From Euryodendron excelsum (taxonomy: Eukaryota > Streptophyta > Magnoliopsida > Ericales > Pentaphylacaceae), in the NCBI GenBank assembly GCA_033060915.1, contig CM065394.1, positions 20,931,501-20,995,500 on the forward strand: DNA of 64,000 nucleotides. The letters are read 5' to 3'. Below are positions 12,040 to 24,162 of this stretch, piece by piece. A program made the translations under genes and the position numbers. Numbering within the stretch: the first letter of the stretch is position 1; every line of letters begins with the position of its first letter. Under the pieces are notes generated by a model. The model did not search any database. It had not been told where the DNA came from and was given only the letters and a program-made list of their open reading frames with translations.

Positions 12040-12660
12040 AAAGATTTTAAATGATAAGTCAAATGAATTTTCCATACATTTGTCTTTAAAAATCCAAATT
12101 TCAAGTTAAAATGAATTTTCTATACATTTTGTTTTCAAAAAATTCAAGTTTCAAGTCAAAATGAAATTCTTACACATTTTGATTTTAAAATTCAAGTTTT
12201 AAGTCAAAATAAATTTTCTATAAGTTTTGTCTTCAAAAAAAAAATGTCAAGTTTTGAATCAAAAAGAATTTCCTATACTTTTTGATTTAGAAAAATTTTC
12301 AAATGTTAAGTCAAAGTGAATTTTTTACACATTTTGTTTTTAAAGGTCAAGTTTAAAGTCAAAATAAATTTTCTATACATTTTGTCTTCAAAAAAAAATG
12401 TCAAGTTTTGAGTCAAAAAAAATTTCCTATACTTTTTGCTTTAGAAAGATTTTCAAATGTTAAGTCAAAGTAAATTTTCTACACATTTTGTCTTTAAAAG
12501 TCAAGTTTCAAGTCAAAATGAATTTTCTATATATTTTGTCTTTAAAATTTTCATTTCAAGTCAAAATCAATTTTCTAAACATTTTGCCTTCAAGAAGTCA
12601 AATTTCAAAGTAGAGTGAATTTCCTATACGTTTTGTCCAAATTTCAAATCAAAATGGTTT
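12040..12660. repeat. AT-rich degenerate tandem repeat, about 60 bp
   Basis: Roughly ten diverged units built around GAATTTTCTATACATTTTGT followed by CAAGTTTCAAGTCAAAAT. It lies between the antisense PMD-like gene and the 3' LTR, i.e. upstream of the antisense gene. No coding potential. Confidence 0.8.
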
Positions 12661-13969
12661 CTGATCCAAAGTCAAAGTTTCATTTCAAAATCAAATTGTA
12701 AAAATTTTCAATCAAAATCTGTCTCAAGTTCCTTCTTTAAAAAGATTTCTCTTCCAATCAAGTTTCAAGACTTTCTAAAATCCTTTTCCTTTAAAAGCTC
12801 CTGTTCAAAAATCAATTCTCCAAGAAATTCTCAAGTTTTCAGTCCTTTAAAAGTTCTCGTCAAATTCCAAGGTTTCCAGTTTTAAAATCCATTTTCAAAA
12901 TTTTCTAAGTGCTTCCTCCAAAATTTTTCATTCAAAATTTAATTTTTTTTAAAAAAAAATTCTTCTTAAGTTTTTCTCCCAACAGTTTTAGGGCCCCTGC
13001 ATTTCTTAGGGCCTTCTTCGCCGAAAAGGCCCCTCCCTCAAAGGTTTTATATCTTTGCCCTTAAAAAAAAAAAAGATTTCATTTCAAAAAATTATCTAAC
13101 TCTTTCCTTAATTTTAAAAAATTTTTGGCAAAGTTTCATTTAAAAGTGGCCCCTACAACGCCCAAAACACTTCAAGAAAACACAAACAATGCACTTCACA
13201 ATCACATAATACCAACACCCACATAAGAATCTGTGCACATTTTCAAGATTTTTAAAAAAAAATTTCAAAAGCATGTTCTAATTTTCAAATTTCAAAGATT
13301 TTCAAGATCGTTGTAAAAAATTTTCAAAACCACTTCAAATATTTTCTAAAATATTTTCACATTTTTCTAGGGGTTAAAGTTAGATATTTCCATTATTTTC
13401 TAATTTTTTTTATTATTTCAAACTATTTTTCTATTTTTTAAAAAATTAAAAATTTAAAAAGTTTTAAAAAAATCACAAAATTGCATACAGTTGTTAAACA
13501 CATATTTCTAAGGTATATAGTATAAAAATCTAGCCAAAAAACTCAATACCCAAAGCTGTAGGAGTAAATCCCCAATTCCTACAGAAACTCTCTTCACATA
13601 AACATGTAAAACTATCCAAATTCAATCAAACCAACATCAAAACGCGAAAATAACTCCACCAAAGCGTTCAAAACATGTCAAAACATCAATTTCAACTATT
13701 TACACGATGTAAACGGAGTTTTACACCTCAAAATCAACAAAAAATAAAAAATTTACCTCTTGAAGTTCTCTAACGAAATCCTCTTCTCCAGTGACTTTTC
13801 CAGCGACAGTGACTACTTCCAGCAATTCTCCGATGGTCCCCAAAGTCACTCCTTTAATGCACACGACTCCACACTCAAAAACCTTCACAAACTCTCTCTC
13901 AAACTTCACAAATCGCAAGTTTCGATTCTAAAATTTGCAGGTCTTTATTCTAGAACCTAGCAGGGTGCC
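12661..13969. other. AT-rich internal DNA upstream of the antisense gene
   Basis: Low-complexity T/A-rich sequence with scattered TTTCAAAATT motifs. A minus-strand frame at 13721-13918 has no recognisable motif. No gene is supported. Confidence 0.4.
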
Positions 13970-13989
13970 AAGATTATTTCAAGGTAGGG

Positions 13990-14008
13990 GCCACTCCTAG
14001 TGGCACCA
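13990..14008. promoter_or_regulatory. Copy of the LTR GGCRCCAC dyad outside the LTR
   Basis: GCCACTCCTAGTGGCACCAG lies in internal DNA about 200 bp before the 3' LTR. It is almost the same as the dyads near the TATA box of the LTRs (for example GCGCCACTAGGAGTGGCACC, reverse orientation, near 48229). It could serve the antisense gene, but no clear TATA box was found for it. Confidence 0.4.
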
Positions 14009-14191
14009 GTGTCAAGTTCTAGGCAACTTTGCCTTTTTCCCGCTAAAACCCGATTTCAAACGCCCCCTTAGGCTAGATATCCATTTTCAAAGTTCTAGTC
14101 TTCAAAAATTTTCAAAGTCTGTCCCTCTAGTCGCCTCGCAGTCAACATAGGACTCTTACTTTATCATTTTCTACCTTCGTCAAGCAAAGAC

Positions 14192-14204
14192 AGAAAAAGA
14201 GGGG
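14192..14204 (+). other. Polypurine tract before the 3' LTR
   Basis: AGAAAAAGAGGGG, followed by TAGC and then the LTR start TGTAAGC at 14209. A polypurine tract at this place primes plus-strand DNA synthesis in LTR retroelements. It shows that 14209-18783 is a 3' LTR, that the element runs on the plus strand, and that the TGTAAGC end is the U3 end of the whole family. Confidence 0.85.
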
Positions 14205-14208
14205 TAGC

Positions 14209-17200
14209 TGTAAGCACCCCATTTATGCCCGCTCAATAATCTCCGATCTGACCGGACTCATATCCAAACCAACACATATATATTCAAGTACAAATCAATT
14301 TTTCAAACTCAATCGAATCAATCAATTGCTTCGCGGGCCTGCCAAACCCAACAAAGGCAAAATGACCAAAATGCCCTTGTGGCATTACTCGGTCTTATTC
14401 CAATTGGCACGTCTTCCTAAAGACAGTAAGTTCTCATTTCAATCTCAAATCCAATTTCAAGTCTAATTCCAATCCAGTTCAAATCTGGCACGCCTTTTGA
14501 AAAAAGTTGATCCCTCAAGCAGTAAGACCATCCAGTCCGGCACGTTTTTGAAAAAACTCTTCAAAATGGTAAGTCCCTTCAAACCCGTCGACTGGGACAG
14601 AACCCAAGTCCCCGAGATGGTAGAACGGTTCACTTTTGGCGCTTGCTAGCCCGCCAATAAAGAATGTCCGTTACCGGCACGTCTTTCGAGAAAGTAGATT
14701 CCTTAGATGATAAGTTCACCCAGCAGCTTCCCAAGATTAGACAATCTTTGGAATGAAGCTGAACTGTTAGAATGGTGAAAACACTCACAAACAGGCCGAC
14801 ATCGGGAATTGCCAACAAAACCTCTATATCACAGGATCGAACTCGCCTCTTGGCCGTGACACGTTTACTAAAGGACGAGATACCTTTAGAAACCAACTCA
14901 TCATAGACCATCAGACTGGAAAAAAACACTCAAAACTCGAGTCAACACTAATGCCTGCTAGCCCACTCTAGTGAAAAAATGACCAAACTATCCCTTGAGC
15001 CTTTTTCGACACGCCTCCTGAGAAAGTACCTAATTGCTCAGAGCTATAAGTCCACCGTTCCAAGATCATCCCAAAGATGATATGGCATGCTTAAGTGCCT
15101 TCCAGTCGGTTCCAGACCAATTTTAAGAATATTTAATCAAAATGATCATTTTGCCCCTAGGCATTCAAGCACCTCCAAGAACCACATCGGCTCTAGGTAC
15201 CAAACCAGTAACCTCCCGAGAATGCTTCTAATAGTATTCCTGACCTTCCAACACCTTTTCGGATCATTCTAAGTCTATTCTAGCAAACCCGATGCAAAAT
15301 GACTATTTTGCCTCTAGTGGGCCAGTCGCCTCCGAAAACCACACCAGCTCTAGGTATCAAACCAGCACTCCTTTGAAATACTCTAGATAGTGTTTCCAAC
15401 TTTCAAGTCCTCTCATAAGTCATTCCAAGTCCATTCCTGTAGTTTTCCAATCTAGTTGATCATTTGACCCCTAATAGCTTGGTCAACAATTCTGACCTTG
15501 TTTTTCAAGTCCGTCACCCCTAGGACACTATTTCAAGGGTTTCCACCCATTTCTAGCCTTTTAGACCATTCCCGACCTTCCGAAATACTCCCGAGCTTTC
15601 CAGATTCACTCCTAGTGAAGCCAAGCCAAAAATTGCATGGTAGTCACTAATACAGGTGCCCAAATCTTTTGCCTTATATATCAAGGGTTGAAAGATACAT
15701 TGCTTACTGACCTTAAAAGTTTCCTAAGTGGTGCCAAGCAAAAAATTGGCTTGGCGCCACTCCTAGTGAAGCTAGAAGGAAATTTTGCTTAGCGCCACTA
15801 CAACAAGTGCCAAGTCAATCTTCTGTCTATAAATACAAAGCCTCCCTTTACGTGAAAGGGGTCTACAAACTCAATCCAAAAACTCTGTTTTTTTAATTAC
15901 AAAGCTCGAAATCTCTCTAAAACCCTAACCTCTCTAGTTTCTCCAAACCCTAGCCACCATACACTTAATCCTAACACCTATACACACTCAATACACTCAT
16001 ACATAAGCCTCCAAAATCTCCATTGAAGACTCAAAGTACTGCAACTTGGAAGCTCTCAAAGATCAAGCAAACCAAAGCAAAATAAACCAAGAAAACAAGG
16101 TAGGCTCTCTCTTTAAGTTTACGTACTTCCCCCTCTCTTCTTCCTCCTAACCCACTTGGGTTTTCTTCTACTGTAATCCCCTATCTTCTTTCCCCCTTTC
16201 TTGCATGTTTGAAACAAGGGAATCCCCAATTCATGTGTAGGAAGGATGGTTGAAAGTCACCATGTCGGGGGCTTTCTTCTAATTCAATTTTAGATTATGT
16301 GGATTCGGCCCCCTTGACTATATGGTGAAGCTAACCTTGTATGTTCATAACCCTAGTTGCATTGTGCATATCATGTTCATACATCTCTTCAAAAAAAATT
16401 TCAAAACTTGCATCAAAGCTCTATTTCAAACTTGCATTCAAAATCTTATTTTTAAAATCACACTCCTAAAGTGATTCTAGCCAATCCATGGTTAGGGTTG
16501 TTTTAGAAAAATGTTATATTCATTGTGATCATCAAGGTAGATATTTTGGGTGTAAACCCTAACTTGTTTTTCGTCAAAACCACAATCTTAATATAATTCT
16601 AGCCTTTTCATGGTTAGGGTTATTTTAGAAAAGTGTGATATTCAATGGGATCATATTGGTCCATATTTCAAATCCATATTGTTTTCAGAACCACCAACTT
16701 AGAATGATTCTAATCTCTTCATGGTTAGAATTGTTTTAGGAAAGTGAAACATTTAAAAGGTGTTCAAAAAGTCCATATTTAAACTCCTTCCAAAATTGCT
16801 TTTCAAAATACTTTCTAAAAGCTCTCTTTGAAAATTCACTTTATAAAAACGCTTTCCTAAAAACTCCCTTCAAAAATCTATTTTCCAAAAAACTCTTTTC
16901 AAACTCCTTTTCTAAAAGTTCTCTTTAAAAATTCATTTTCTAAAATCTCTATTCAAGTTTTCTTCCTAAAAACTCTGTTCAAAATATCTACTTTCCAAAA
17001 AAACTCATTTTCTTGGAGTCCAAGTCAAACCCTAGGTTCCATGGTCAAGATGCCCTAACTCTCTTTCTTAAAATCATGACTTCTAATTTTGCCTCAAATC
17101 ATAGATTTCCAAAACCTCTATTTTCTACGTCAAATTCTAGATTTTCAAAATCTCTTTTTCTACACAAAATCATAGTTTTCCAAATCCAAGATTTTTAAAA

Positions 17201-18783
17201 TTCAATCTTTCCAATTTCATGTCAAATCTAATCTTTCAAATTAGGAAACTAGATTAAATCTCCCAATTTAGAAAACTAGATCAAATCCCTCAATTTTAAA
17301 AACTGTATCAAATCATTTATTTTTTGAAAATAAGAATAAAATCTTTCTTAATTCAAAACTTTCTTAAAATGAAACTTTCCTAAGATGAAACTCTTCTAAT
17401 TTGATACTTTTCTAAAATAAAACTTTTCTAATTTGGCACTTTCCTATTTCAAAACATTCCTACTTCAAAGCTTTTCAAAGTCCAACCTTTCCTAAACCCT
17501 AACTTTCCAAATCAAATAATCAAGTATTTTCTAAATCAAATTAAATCTCTTTTCCAATCTTTCTTGAATCCAACATTCTTAATTTAAACATTTCCTAAAT
17601 CCAACTTTCCTAATTCAAACCTTTCTAAAATCGAACTTTTCAAATCTAAATAAAATCCTTTCTTAATTCAACTACATGTTCCAATCTTAGGTAACCTAAA
17701 CCGTAGGAGGCCAAAACTCTAGTTCAATCATAATCCTAAAGTTAGGAAGCTTCAATCATTTTCTAAAACTCCTTTCTAAATCAAGATGATTTTTCAATTT
17801 CAATCTAAGTCAAAATGTTTTAAAATCTCAATCTTTCTAAATCAAGTCCAAGTTTTCTTCCAAAGCTCAAACCCTTTTTCAAGTCTAAGTTCACTTTCAA
17901 ATCAAATCTCGATTTCATATCTTCTATTCCAAGTTCAAATCAAATCCTTTTTCAAATTAAAATTTTCAAAAACCTCAAAGTGTCTAATTTCAATCGGACT
18001 TTTGTCCGAATTATAATTGACCTAATTTTCAAAAAGGGATACGTAGGCAACCTTTATGGGTGCGGTCATAACATTTTTCAAGTTTCTAATTCCAAAATCT
18101 ATTTTCAAATCTCCAATTCCAATTTCTAAAATCTTCTTTCAAAAATCAAATCTATCTCTTCAAATCTATTTCAAAATCAAATCAAGTCTTTTCAAAATCA
18201 AATTAAGTTCTTTTCAAATTTACCTTTAAAATCAAATTAAATTCTTGCACTTGCATATCATGCATTATGTCAAGCTTCTCTTTAAAAGTTCTTTTCTAAA
18301 GTGGATACTATTGGATATTTATTAATCAAAAATTCCGAATGAGTAAACCTACGGTGAATAAACATGTAGATACCGCAAGGGGTGGGATAGAGTGATGGCT
18401 TAGTGTGTCTTTCCCACGCGTAACCTCCAAATCTAGAATCACTGTTTTTAAAGACCAAATTGAGTTGTTTTCATAAAAGGCTTAAATATTTTCAAAAGTT
18501 GACAAACAACCTATTTTCTTAAAAACTCTCTCTTGAGAAAGTTTTCAAAACTTTTTTAAAAACCTTAAGTGTAATTTTCGAATTGTGTTTAGTTTTAGGT
18601 GACCTAATTCACCTTTAATCAAGTTAGGTAGCGACTCCAAACTTTTTCCAAAAGCCTTTATTCAAAATCAATTTCAAATTCAAACCTAGTCGCACTCGTC
18701 CTTCTAGAAGGATGAGTTCTAATGAGAGGGTACTATGTTTTTCTTATTTGTTTTTCTCGAGTGCAGAAAATCAGGGCGCGACA
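14209..18783 (+). mobile_element. 3' LTR, copy C of the 5-kb family
   Basis: A 4,575-bp LTR from TGTAAGCACCCC to GGGCGCGACA. It follows a polypurine tract and internal DNA, so it is the right end of a real element rather than a solo LTR. The five bases after it are TGCGC; the matching duplication must lie left of the window. Landmarks: GGCGCCAC dyads (15720-15815), TATA box (15828-15835), telo-box motifs (15919-15955), AACCCACTTGGGTT dyad (16149-16162), conserved leader island (16205-16370), CTAGCC hairpin modules (16460-16745), TTTCCTAA-rich half (16800-18250). The U3 minisatellite is reduced to traces (14400-14560). No PBS-like sequence follows, which fits flanking host DNA on the right. 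Confidence 0.9.
15828..15835 (+). promoter_or_regulatory. TATA box of LTR copy C
   Basis: TATAAATA in TCTATAAATACAAAG, about 40 bases after TTAGCGCCACTACAACAAGTGCC. The same TATA/dyad spacing is kept in all six family copies. Confidence 0.7.
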
Positions 18784-19735
18784 TGCGCCTATTTAAAGAC
18801 CCACACACTTTCCCAGACCCCATCTGAGCCGCTACACTTAAAACGCTTTGAGAGAAGATTTTTCCACCATCTAAAAAGCTCAGAAACGTATCTTAACAAC
18901 AATCTTCTTCAACTCAATTGAAGAGATCGAATGTGTTGAAGGAGTTCAAGGCACGAAATCCGTTCTAAAGAGATCTGAACGGTGGTCAAGCACAGTGATG
19001 GTGAATCGTGGATACGAGCAAGATCTAGGCAATCATCAGATCAAGGAGGTGATAGGTTTTAATTATAAAGAATTTTGTAATCGTCTAAACTATAAATTAT
19101 AGAGCATTATCTTTGTCTGGCAAATGGGACACGTGATTTTTTTCCCATTTAAGGTTTCCATGACAAAAAGCGTGTGTTTTTTATTGAATGGTTTATTCTG
19201 TCTTCTATCTTGAATTGTACAATATTGTTTATAACTATTAGACCTGGACTTAATATTGTAGTGATTAGTCTCTTGGACAAAGCATAGACCAATATTCAGT
19301 TTTATTTATATTAACTAAATGATTAATATAAAAGTAAAAATATATGCTACCATCCAAACATCATTATTGTTAACTCATTGTTAAATTGTTGAAGCCGCAA
19401 ACAGATTCTATCAAGTTGAACTCTCATAACCCTTCCAAAAGCAACCCAGGTCCAGCTGGTGGAGCGTTAAAATTTGATCTTCTTTATTAGGTTCGTCTAG
19501 ATTTTATGGGGATACATTTATCCGCCTATAGATGATACTTGAGTTTGAAGTTAAAATTTACCTACATTAGGTTGTCATGCATTTAATTAACTAATGTAAC
19601 TAATTACTGCATCAGTTAAAGCAATAATCAAAATATAGATGTGAATGATTTTTTTATCGGGCACTGGGTTTGCGCATTACACTCTTCCTAGTAATATTTA
19701 AAATCCAAGTAAATTTGGAGACCCTAATGATCTTA
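18784..19735. other. AT-rich flank, no gene recognised
   Basis: Begins directly after the 3' LTR. CTATTTAAAG at 18790 looks like a TATA motif and the next 250 bases resemble a transcribed leader (GAACGGTGGTCAAGCACAG and similar), possibly part of another retroelement LTR. I cannot identify it. The rest holds stops in all frames. Confidence 0.3.
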
Positions 19736-20245
19736 GGCTATAATTGACATATAAGAATGAAATGAAACGGTTATTACCATTTGTTGTTTCATTGCCAATA
19801 TGCAATAGAATAATCTCTCTCATTTCCATGTTTAGTTACAATGGTTAAGCTATTGAAATGAAATAAATATTTTTGGAGGCATTCGGTAGTTGCAGGTGGC
19901 GGTGGTGTTAGTGGGTGGTGAAAGGGGTTGGGGTAATGGACGGTAGGCAACAACAGGAGTGGGTGGCAGTTGCGTTGGGTGATGGGTGTGGTGGTGGCGG
20001 CGGCGGCAGCGATGGCAATAACTAGCTGTGTTTTAAGTTCTCACTATAAAAAAAAAATAGAATAGTCATTAACACTCTTGAACTGGTAGAATAATTCTTC
20101 TAACAAAATTTAATAATGATTATTTTTTTAAAAAAAAAGTATTTTAACTTTAAATGGTGGTATTTAAAAAAGAAAGGAGAATGAACTAAAAATTTGTCTC
20201 TTTATTTCTTTGTACCAAATATATATGGCCTCAGAGAATAACTCT
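19736..20245. mobile_element. Possible degraded non-autonomous DNA element with G-rich core
   Basis: A GGTGGCGGTGGTG-rich core (19895-20015) is flanked by AT-rich arms with AATAGAATAATC on the left and AATAGAATAGTCATT on the right. Such an arrangement is seen in some plant non-autonomous transposons, but no clean terminal repeats or target duplications were found. Weak call. Confidence 0.2.
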
Positions 20246-22100
20246 ATAGCTATGCATTTATGTGTGGTACAACTTTTTACTCAACTTTTTCAACGAGTTT
20301 TTTTTGCATCTTTACTTAATTTTTTTCAACCAAAATTCAATATCTATTTCGAGGTAAATTAAAAGCTCCTACCAACTTATGTAAGTCATTTTTGTTACGA
20401 TTTTTCAACTAAAATTTAATTTTTTTTATTTTTTTATAAACTTTTAGATTACACCGTTAACTATTTTACTAAAAATAAATAATACAGTAATGATCACCTG
20501 AAAACGCTCTCGTCGTAGCAACAACAAGAACGCCCGTGTAGTTCTCTACAACCACGAATTTTGTGGTCTTTAAATGCCCCTGTATGGCTTGGCTTGAGTC
20601 GGGCTTCTTTTGTGTTGTTTCTTTTGCTTATAACCATGAGATCGACTTCACCTACCCTCTTTAAGACTTTCTTTCAAAATACATAGAATTTCAAGTTTCA
20701 AGCAAAACGTATGTATTTCTCTCTTCGTCAGCCTACTCCCTTTCGTTTTGGTATGTGAAGCTTTTAATTGATATTATTATAATAGGAATGAACCCAGCGA
20801 AACAACAGTTTGGTTCTTATGGGGTTATGCATTGTTTTCAGAACAGAAATTTTATCTAATTTTCTTCTTTTTTCTTCGCAGAAAAATTAGGGTTTTGAAG
20901 TATTGATTGTAAGATATGTGTTTCGAAGCTAATTGTTTCTCTAAATATTTATTAGGTTCTACAAGGGTAAAATTTTTGTAGATTTATCTTATTTAGTGTA
21001 GTGTAATTGATCAATTAAAGACTTATTTGCTTCTTCTTCTCGAGTATGTTGGATTTGAAGGTACTCAACCCTTCCGTAGTGTCTAACTATGTTTTGTGAT
21101 TTTATTTGCGAAGGGGTCTAATCTACTTGAGGCACTGATCCTACAAAGCAAAGGCTATGTCTCCTCTCCCTGGGTGGAGTTAATTCTCATTGTATAAGCC
21201 TCTTAAGGGATCGGGTCTTGTTCAAACTTGATTTGTTAAATTCGGATTTAATTATTTAAATCCAATGAGGAGATCTGATAAGACCCGAATCTATTTAGAC
21301 CCGTTTATTTCGGCTAGAATATGATTGGATCCAGTAAATCCGTTTATGGATCAGATCCATGAAACTATTTTTAATACTTTTTTCCCCTATCCTTTACATT
21401 ATTGAGCCATCTGAGATGAAACCTAATCTCTCTCCCTCTCTCCTTTCAATTTTTTTTCCAGTTTTCAACATACATATATTGAGTTTCCTTGCCACCGTGG
21501 TTGAAATCGTGATCTTTCTCTAGCACGAAAGCCCAACAATCCAATCGCCACCAACCACTTCCACTTCCAGTATGCATATATTGTTTTTGGTGCTCATACA
21601 AGAGGGACAGTGCCTTCATCCTCTCTGTAAGCAATGTTGTGGGTGTCTTAGTAGGTGACCCACTTGGGTCTCTTCTTGATCTGCGAGTAGTTTGGTTCTA
21701 TGGCCTTGGTTGGCTTCTTTCTGTTCTGGGTTTGCGTTGATCTGAGACCAAGATCAAGATTTAGTGTGATTTAGGGGTTTTTTGGGATGGATTTGAGACG
21801 TTGATTTGAAGAAAATGGACAGGTGCAGATGATATGAGGTATTATGATTAAAAGCATTTATGAAATATTATGGGTGTTGTTAAAATGAAGAGTTATCCAA
21901 TATTGTGAATGCTTTTTAGTTTCGATTTTCTTTTATGATCTAATCTGTTAAAAATCTGCAAAACCCAAATGGAGTTTTCACCGTTGTACTGAAAATTTAA
22001 TGATCATGCTTATATAATTATAAGCTGTTCAAAATTTTGCATATTGCAAGTAAATTTCTCTTTCTTCCTTTGAATTTTTTATGATGGTATGCATAGTAAC
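20246..22100. other. AT-rich intergenic DNA, no gene recognised
   Basis: No frame has a recognisable motif. The stretch 20500-21110 has leader-like composition with AAACGT and a TTTGCAGAAAAATTAGGG splice-like site near 20880, so an old gene fragment is possible but not supported. Confidence 0.3.
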
Positions 22101-22330
22101 CAACCCACCCTCCATCTCTTCCTCCAAAAAAAAAAAAAATCAAATCGGGTATTTGGGTTTGAGCCGATTATTATCAGATCCAATGCGAAATTCAATTTGC
22201 TTAGTACGGATCCGGATTAAGTTTGAATTTTTTCTGAATCGGATCCGAATTAAATTTGAATTTTTATTGGATCGGATTGAATTCGAATCTAATCAAATTC
22301 GGATCAGACCCGATCCATTTACAGGCGACT
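21217..22330. repeat. Region bounded by inverted GGATC/GACCCGA-rich stretches
   Basis: 21217-21370 and 22140-22326 share short words in opposite orientation (ATCGGGTC/GACCCGAT, AAATTCGGAT/ATCCGAATTAAATTTGA). The right stretch is itself an imperfect repeat of GAATCGGATCCGAATT-type units. This could be the two ends of a degraded transposon. No exact terminal repeat was found. Confidence 0.25.
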
Positions 22331-22440
22331 CATAGCTAGTTTACGTGTCTGTGACTCTGTATGAAGAAGACTTGGGCCTTTGAGGGAGAGAGATGAAATG
22401 AAGATATGGCTAACCAGCCTAAAAAGTGAATGGAAGTGGG

Positions 22441-22621
22441 TTGGCTTGAGCCAGGTTATTATCCTTATGTTCATAAAAATGACCAAAAAATTTGCGGTTG
22501 TGAAGAATACACCAGCGTCTCCATCATGGCAGGCTTGGCTTGAGCCAGGTTATTATCCTTATGTTCATAAAAATGACCAAAAAATTTGCGGTTGTGAAGA
22601 ATACACCAGGCGTCTCCATCG
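22441..22621. repeat. Recent 94-bp direct duplication
   Basis: TTGGCTTGAGCCAGGTTATT starts at 22441 and again at 22535. The following about 87 bases are the same in both copies except for one inserted G (ACCAGCGTC versus ACCAGGCGTC). The near identity points to a recent event. No gene is involved. Confidence 0.9.
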
Positions 22622-23484
22622 TTGCTATGACAAGCGCAACCCCATTAGATCATTACTCAAATAAATAAACAAAACAATATCCTACTTAAATAAGTTAATT
22701 AATACTTTAGTATAATTTAATTCAACATTTTATTGAAAATGGAATCCCGCCATTCTTTAGACCTATGAAAAGACTTTTCAATAACATTAGCACTATATCC
22801 TTCATTTTTATGGTTAACCAAACAAAATATAGATTTTTTTTTTTGACAAGCACATGTTCATTTTCTTAACCCAACTAAATAAAAGAAAAATAAGTTGTTT
22901 CGTTAACTTTATTTTTTTTTACATATTTTTCATTTAGTCCCACCAAAAATCAAAGATCCAAATATATGTAAGGGTTTATTTCCCATCAAGGAGAGTGCTT
23001 GAAATTGGAATTGAAGTTCAATATCAATTCATCATTTTGTTTCATAAAATTAAGTATCGATTTAGAATTGACCTAGTATAGAAGAGAGGGAGAGAAAATA
23101 AGTAGTTGGAGATGTTGAGCAAACTTAATTGGCAAAAGGATCATTTTATTCCATAAAAAAAGGTGTTTTTTTTATTTTATTGGAATTTAGAAGTCTTTCC
23201 AACTACAAAGGCTTCGATTTCGAATTTTCAACCTTCACCCAAAAAATTTGAGAAAGCACTTCACAAGCTTATGTACAATTCTTTTTTGGGATTTTAATAC
23301 GAAATTGGCTTTTCAATTATAAATGTTTGAGTCCGACTCGAATTCAATGATTATACCTCTTTGGAGAAAATATTGGGTGTAATAGTGATACCATGTCACT
23401 AAAAAGATATGGTGTTACAATCCAATAAAAATACAACAAAGTAGCATGTTGTAAAGTACCAGCCATGTCAAATTGGTGTTAAAT

Positions 23485-23564
23485 GAGATCTAATAATAAC
23501 TTACCCTCTTGTCTGGAGTAACGCGAGATCTAATAATAACTTTCCCTCTTGTTTGGAGTACCGC
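23485..23564. repeat. 40-bp tandem duplication
   Basis: GAGATCTAATAATAACTT occurs at 23485 and 23525 with nearly identical continuation (CCCTCTTGTYTGGAGTA). Two copies, three or so mismatches. Confidence 0.85.
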
Positions 23565-23849
23565 TGTGTGATTCACACACCACTCTTAGATTTTTCTATT
23601 ACCTTATTAAAAAAAAGAATTCGATAAAAAAAGCAAAAGAAAAATTATATGTGTCAATATAATGACGTAGGTCAATCAAAATGTAATAAGTTTAATTGAT
23701 CAAATCACTCAAAGCACCATTTGGATCATGTTAAGTTATGGGTCTCGCTCTTAATATTCACATCTCCTATGTTATATAGTGAGTGGAGTTAAGTAATAGT
23801 TGTGCTAGCTCTCTAAAAATGAGGATTTAAGTAATAGTTGTGTTAGCTA

Positions 23850-24162
23850 TCTAAAAATGAGAAAAAAATTAAATGGCCAAGTAGTACTGAATCACTAATT
23901 ACTTGGTGGTTATCCCTATTAAATGATAATACGTGGTGTATGAATATATTAGCAACCTAAGTTAATAGAGTAGTGGAGAGACTTTTAAGGAAAATATACA
24001 ACATGGCAAAAGCTAATAGGTTGTTTCCTTAAAAGTCTCAATACTACTCCACAAACTCAGGTTACTAATGTATTCACATGTCACGTGTCATCATTTAATA
24101 GGGATTACCACAGAATACTCAGCACTACCTGATCATTGGACTATTTTTTCTAAAAGTGAGCC
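23850..24162. mobile_element. Foldback MITE-like element
   Basis: The two halves are imperfect inverted copies over about 140 bases: the left arm includes GGTTATCCCTATTAAATGAT and GAGACTTTTAAGGA, and the right arm has their complements TCCTTAAAAGTCTC and ATCATTTAATAGGGATTACC. A loop of about 35 bases (AACATGGCAAAAGC) separates them. There is no coding capacity. The arms reach TCTAAAAATGAG on the left and TTCTAAAAGTGAG on the right. A 34-base phrase (AAGTAATAGTTGTG...AAAAATGAG) is duplicated at the left edge, 23794-23860. Target duplication not clear. Confidence 0.7.

Noticed and set aside
14204..14208. GTAGC before LTR C equals the target duplication of LTR E, hinting at a link
   Set aside because: In C these bases belong to the region after the polypurine tract and are not repeated behind the LTR (TGCGC follows); in E they are a true duplication. 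Most likely chance.
15919..15955. AAACCCTA repeats as interstitial telomere sequence
   Set aside because: Only isolated single motifs occur; they fit telo-box promoter motifs and not a telomere array.
21446..21634. Minus-strand 62-codon frame as a gene
   Set aside because: No motif, no conserved look, and the region is AT-rich with repeats.
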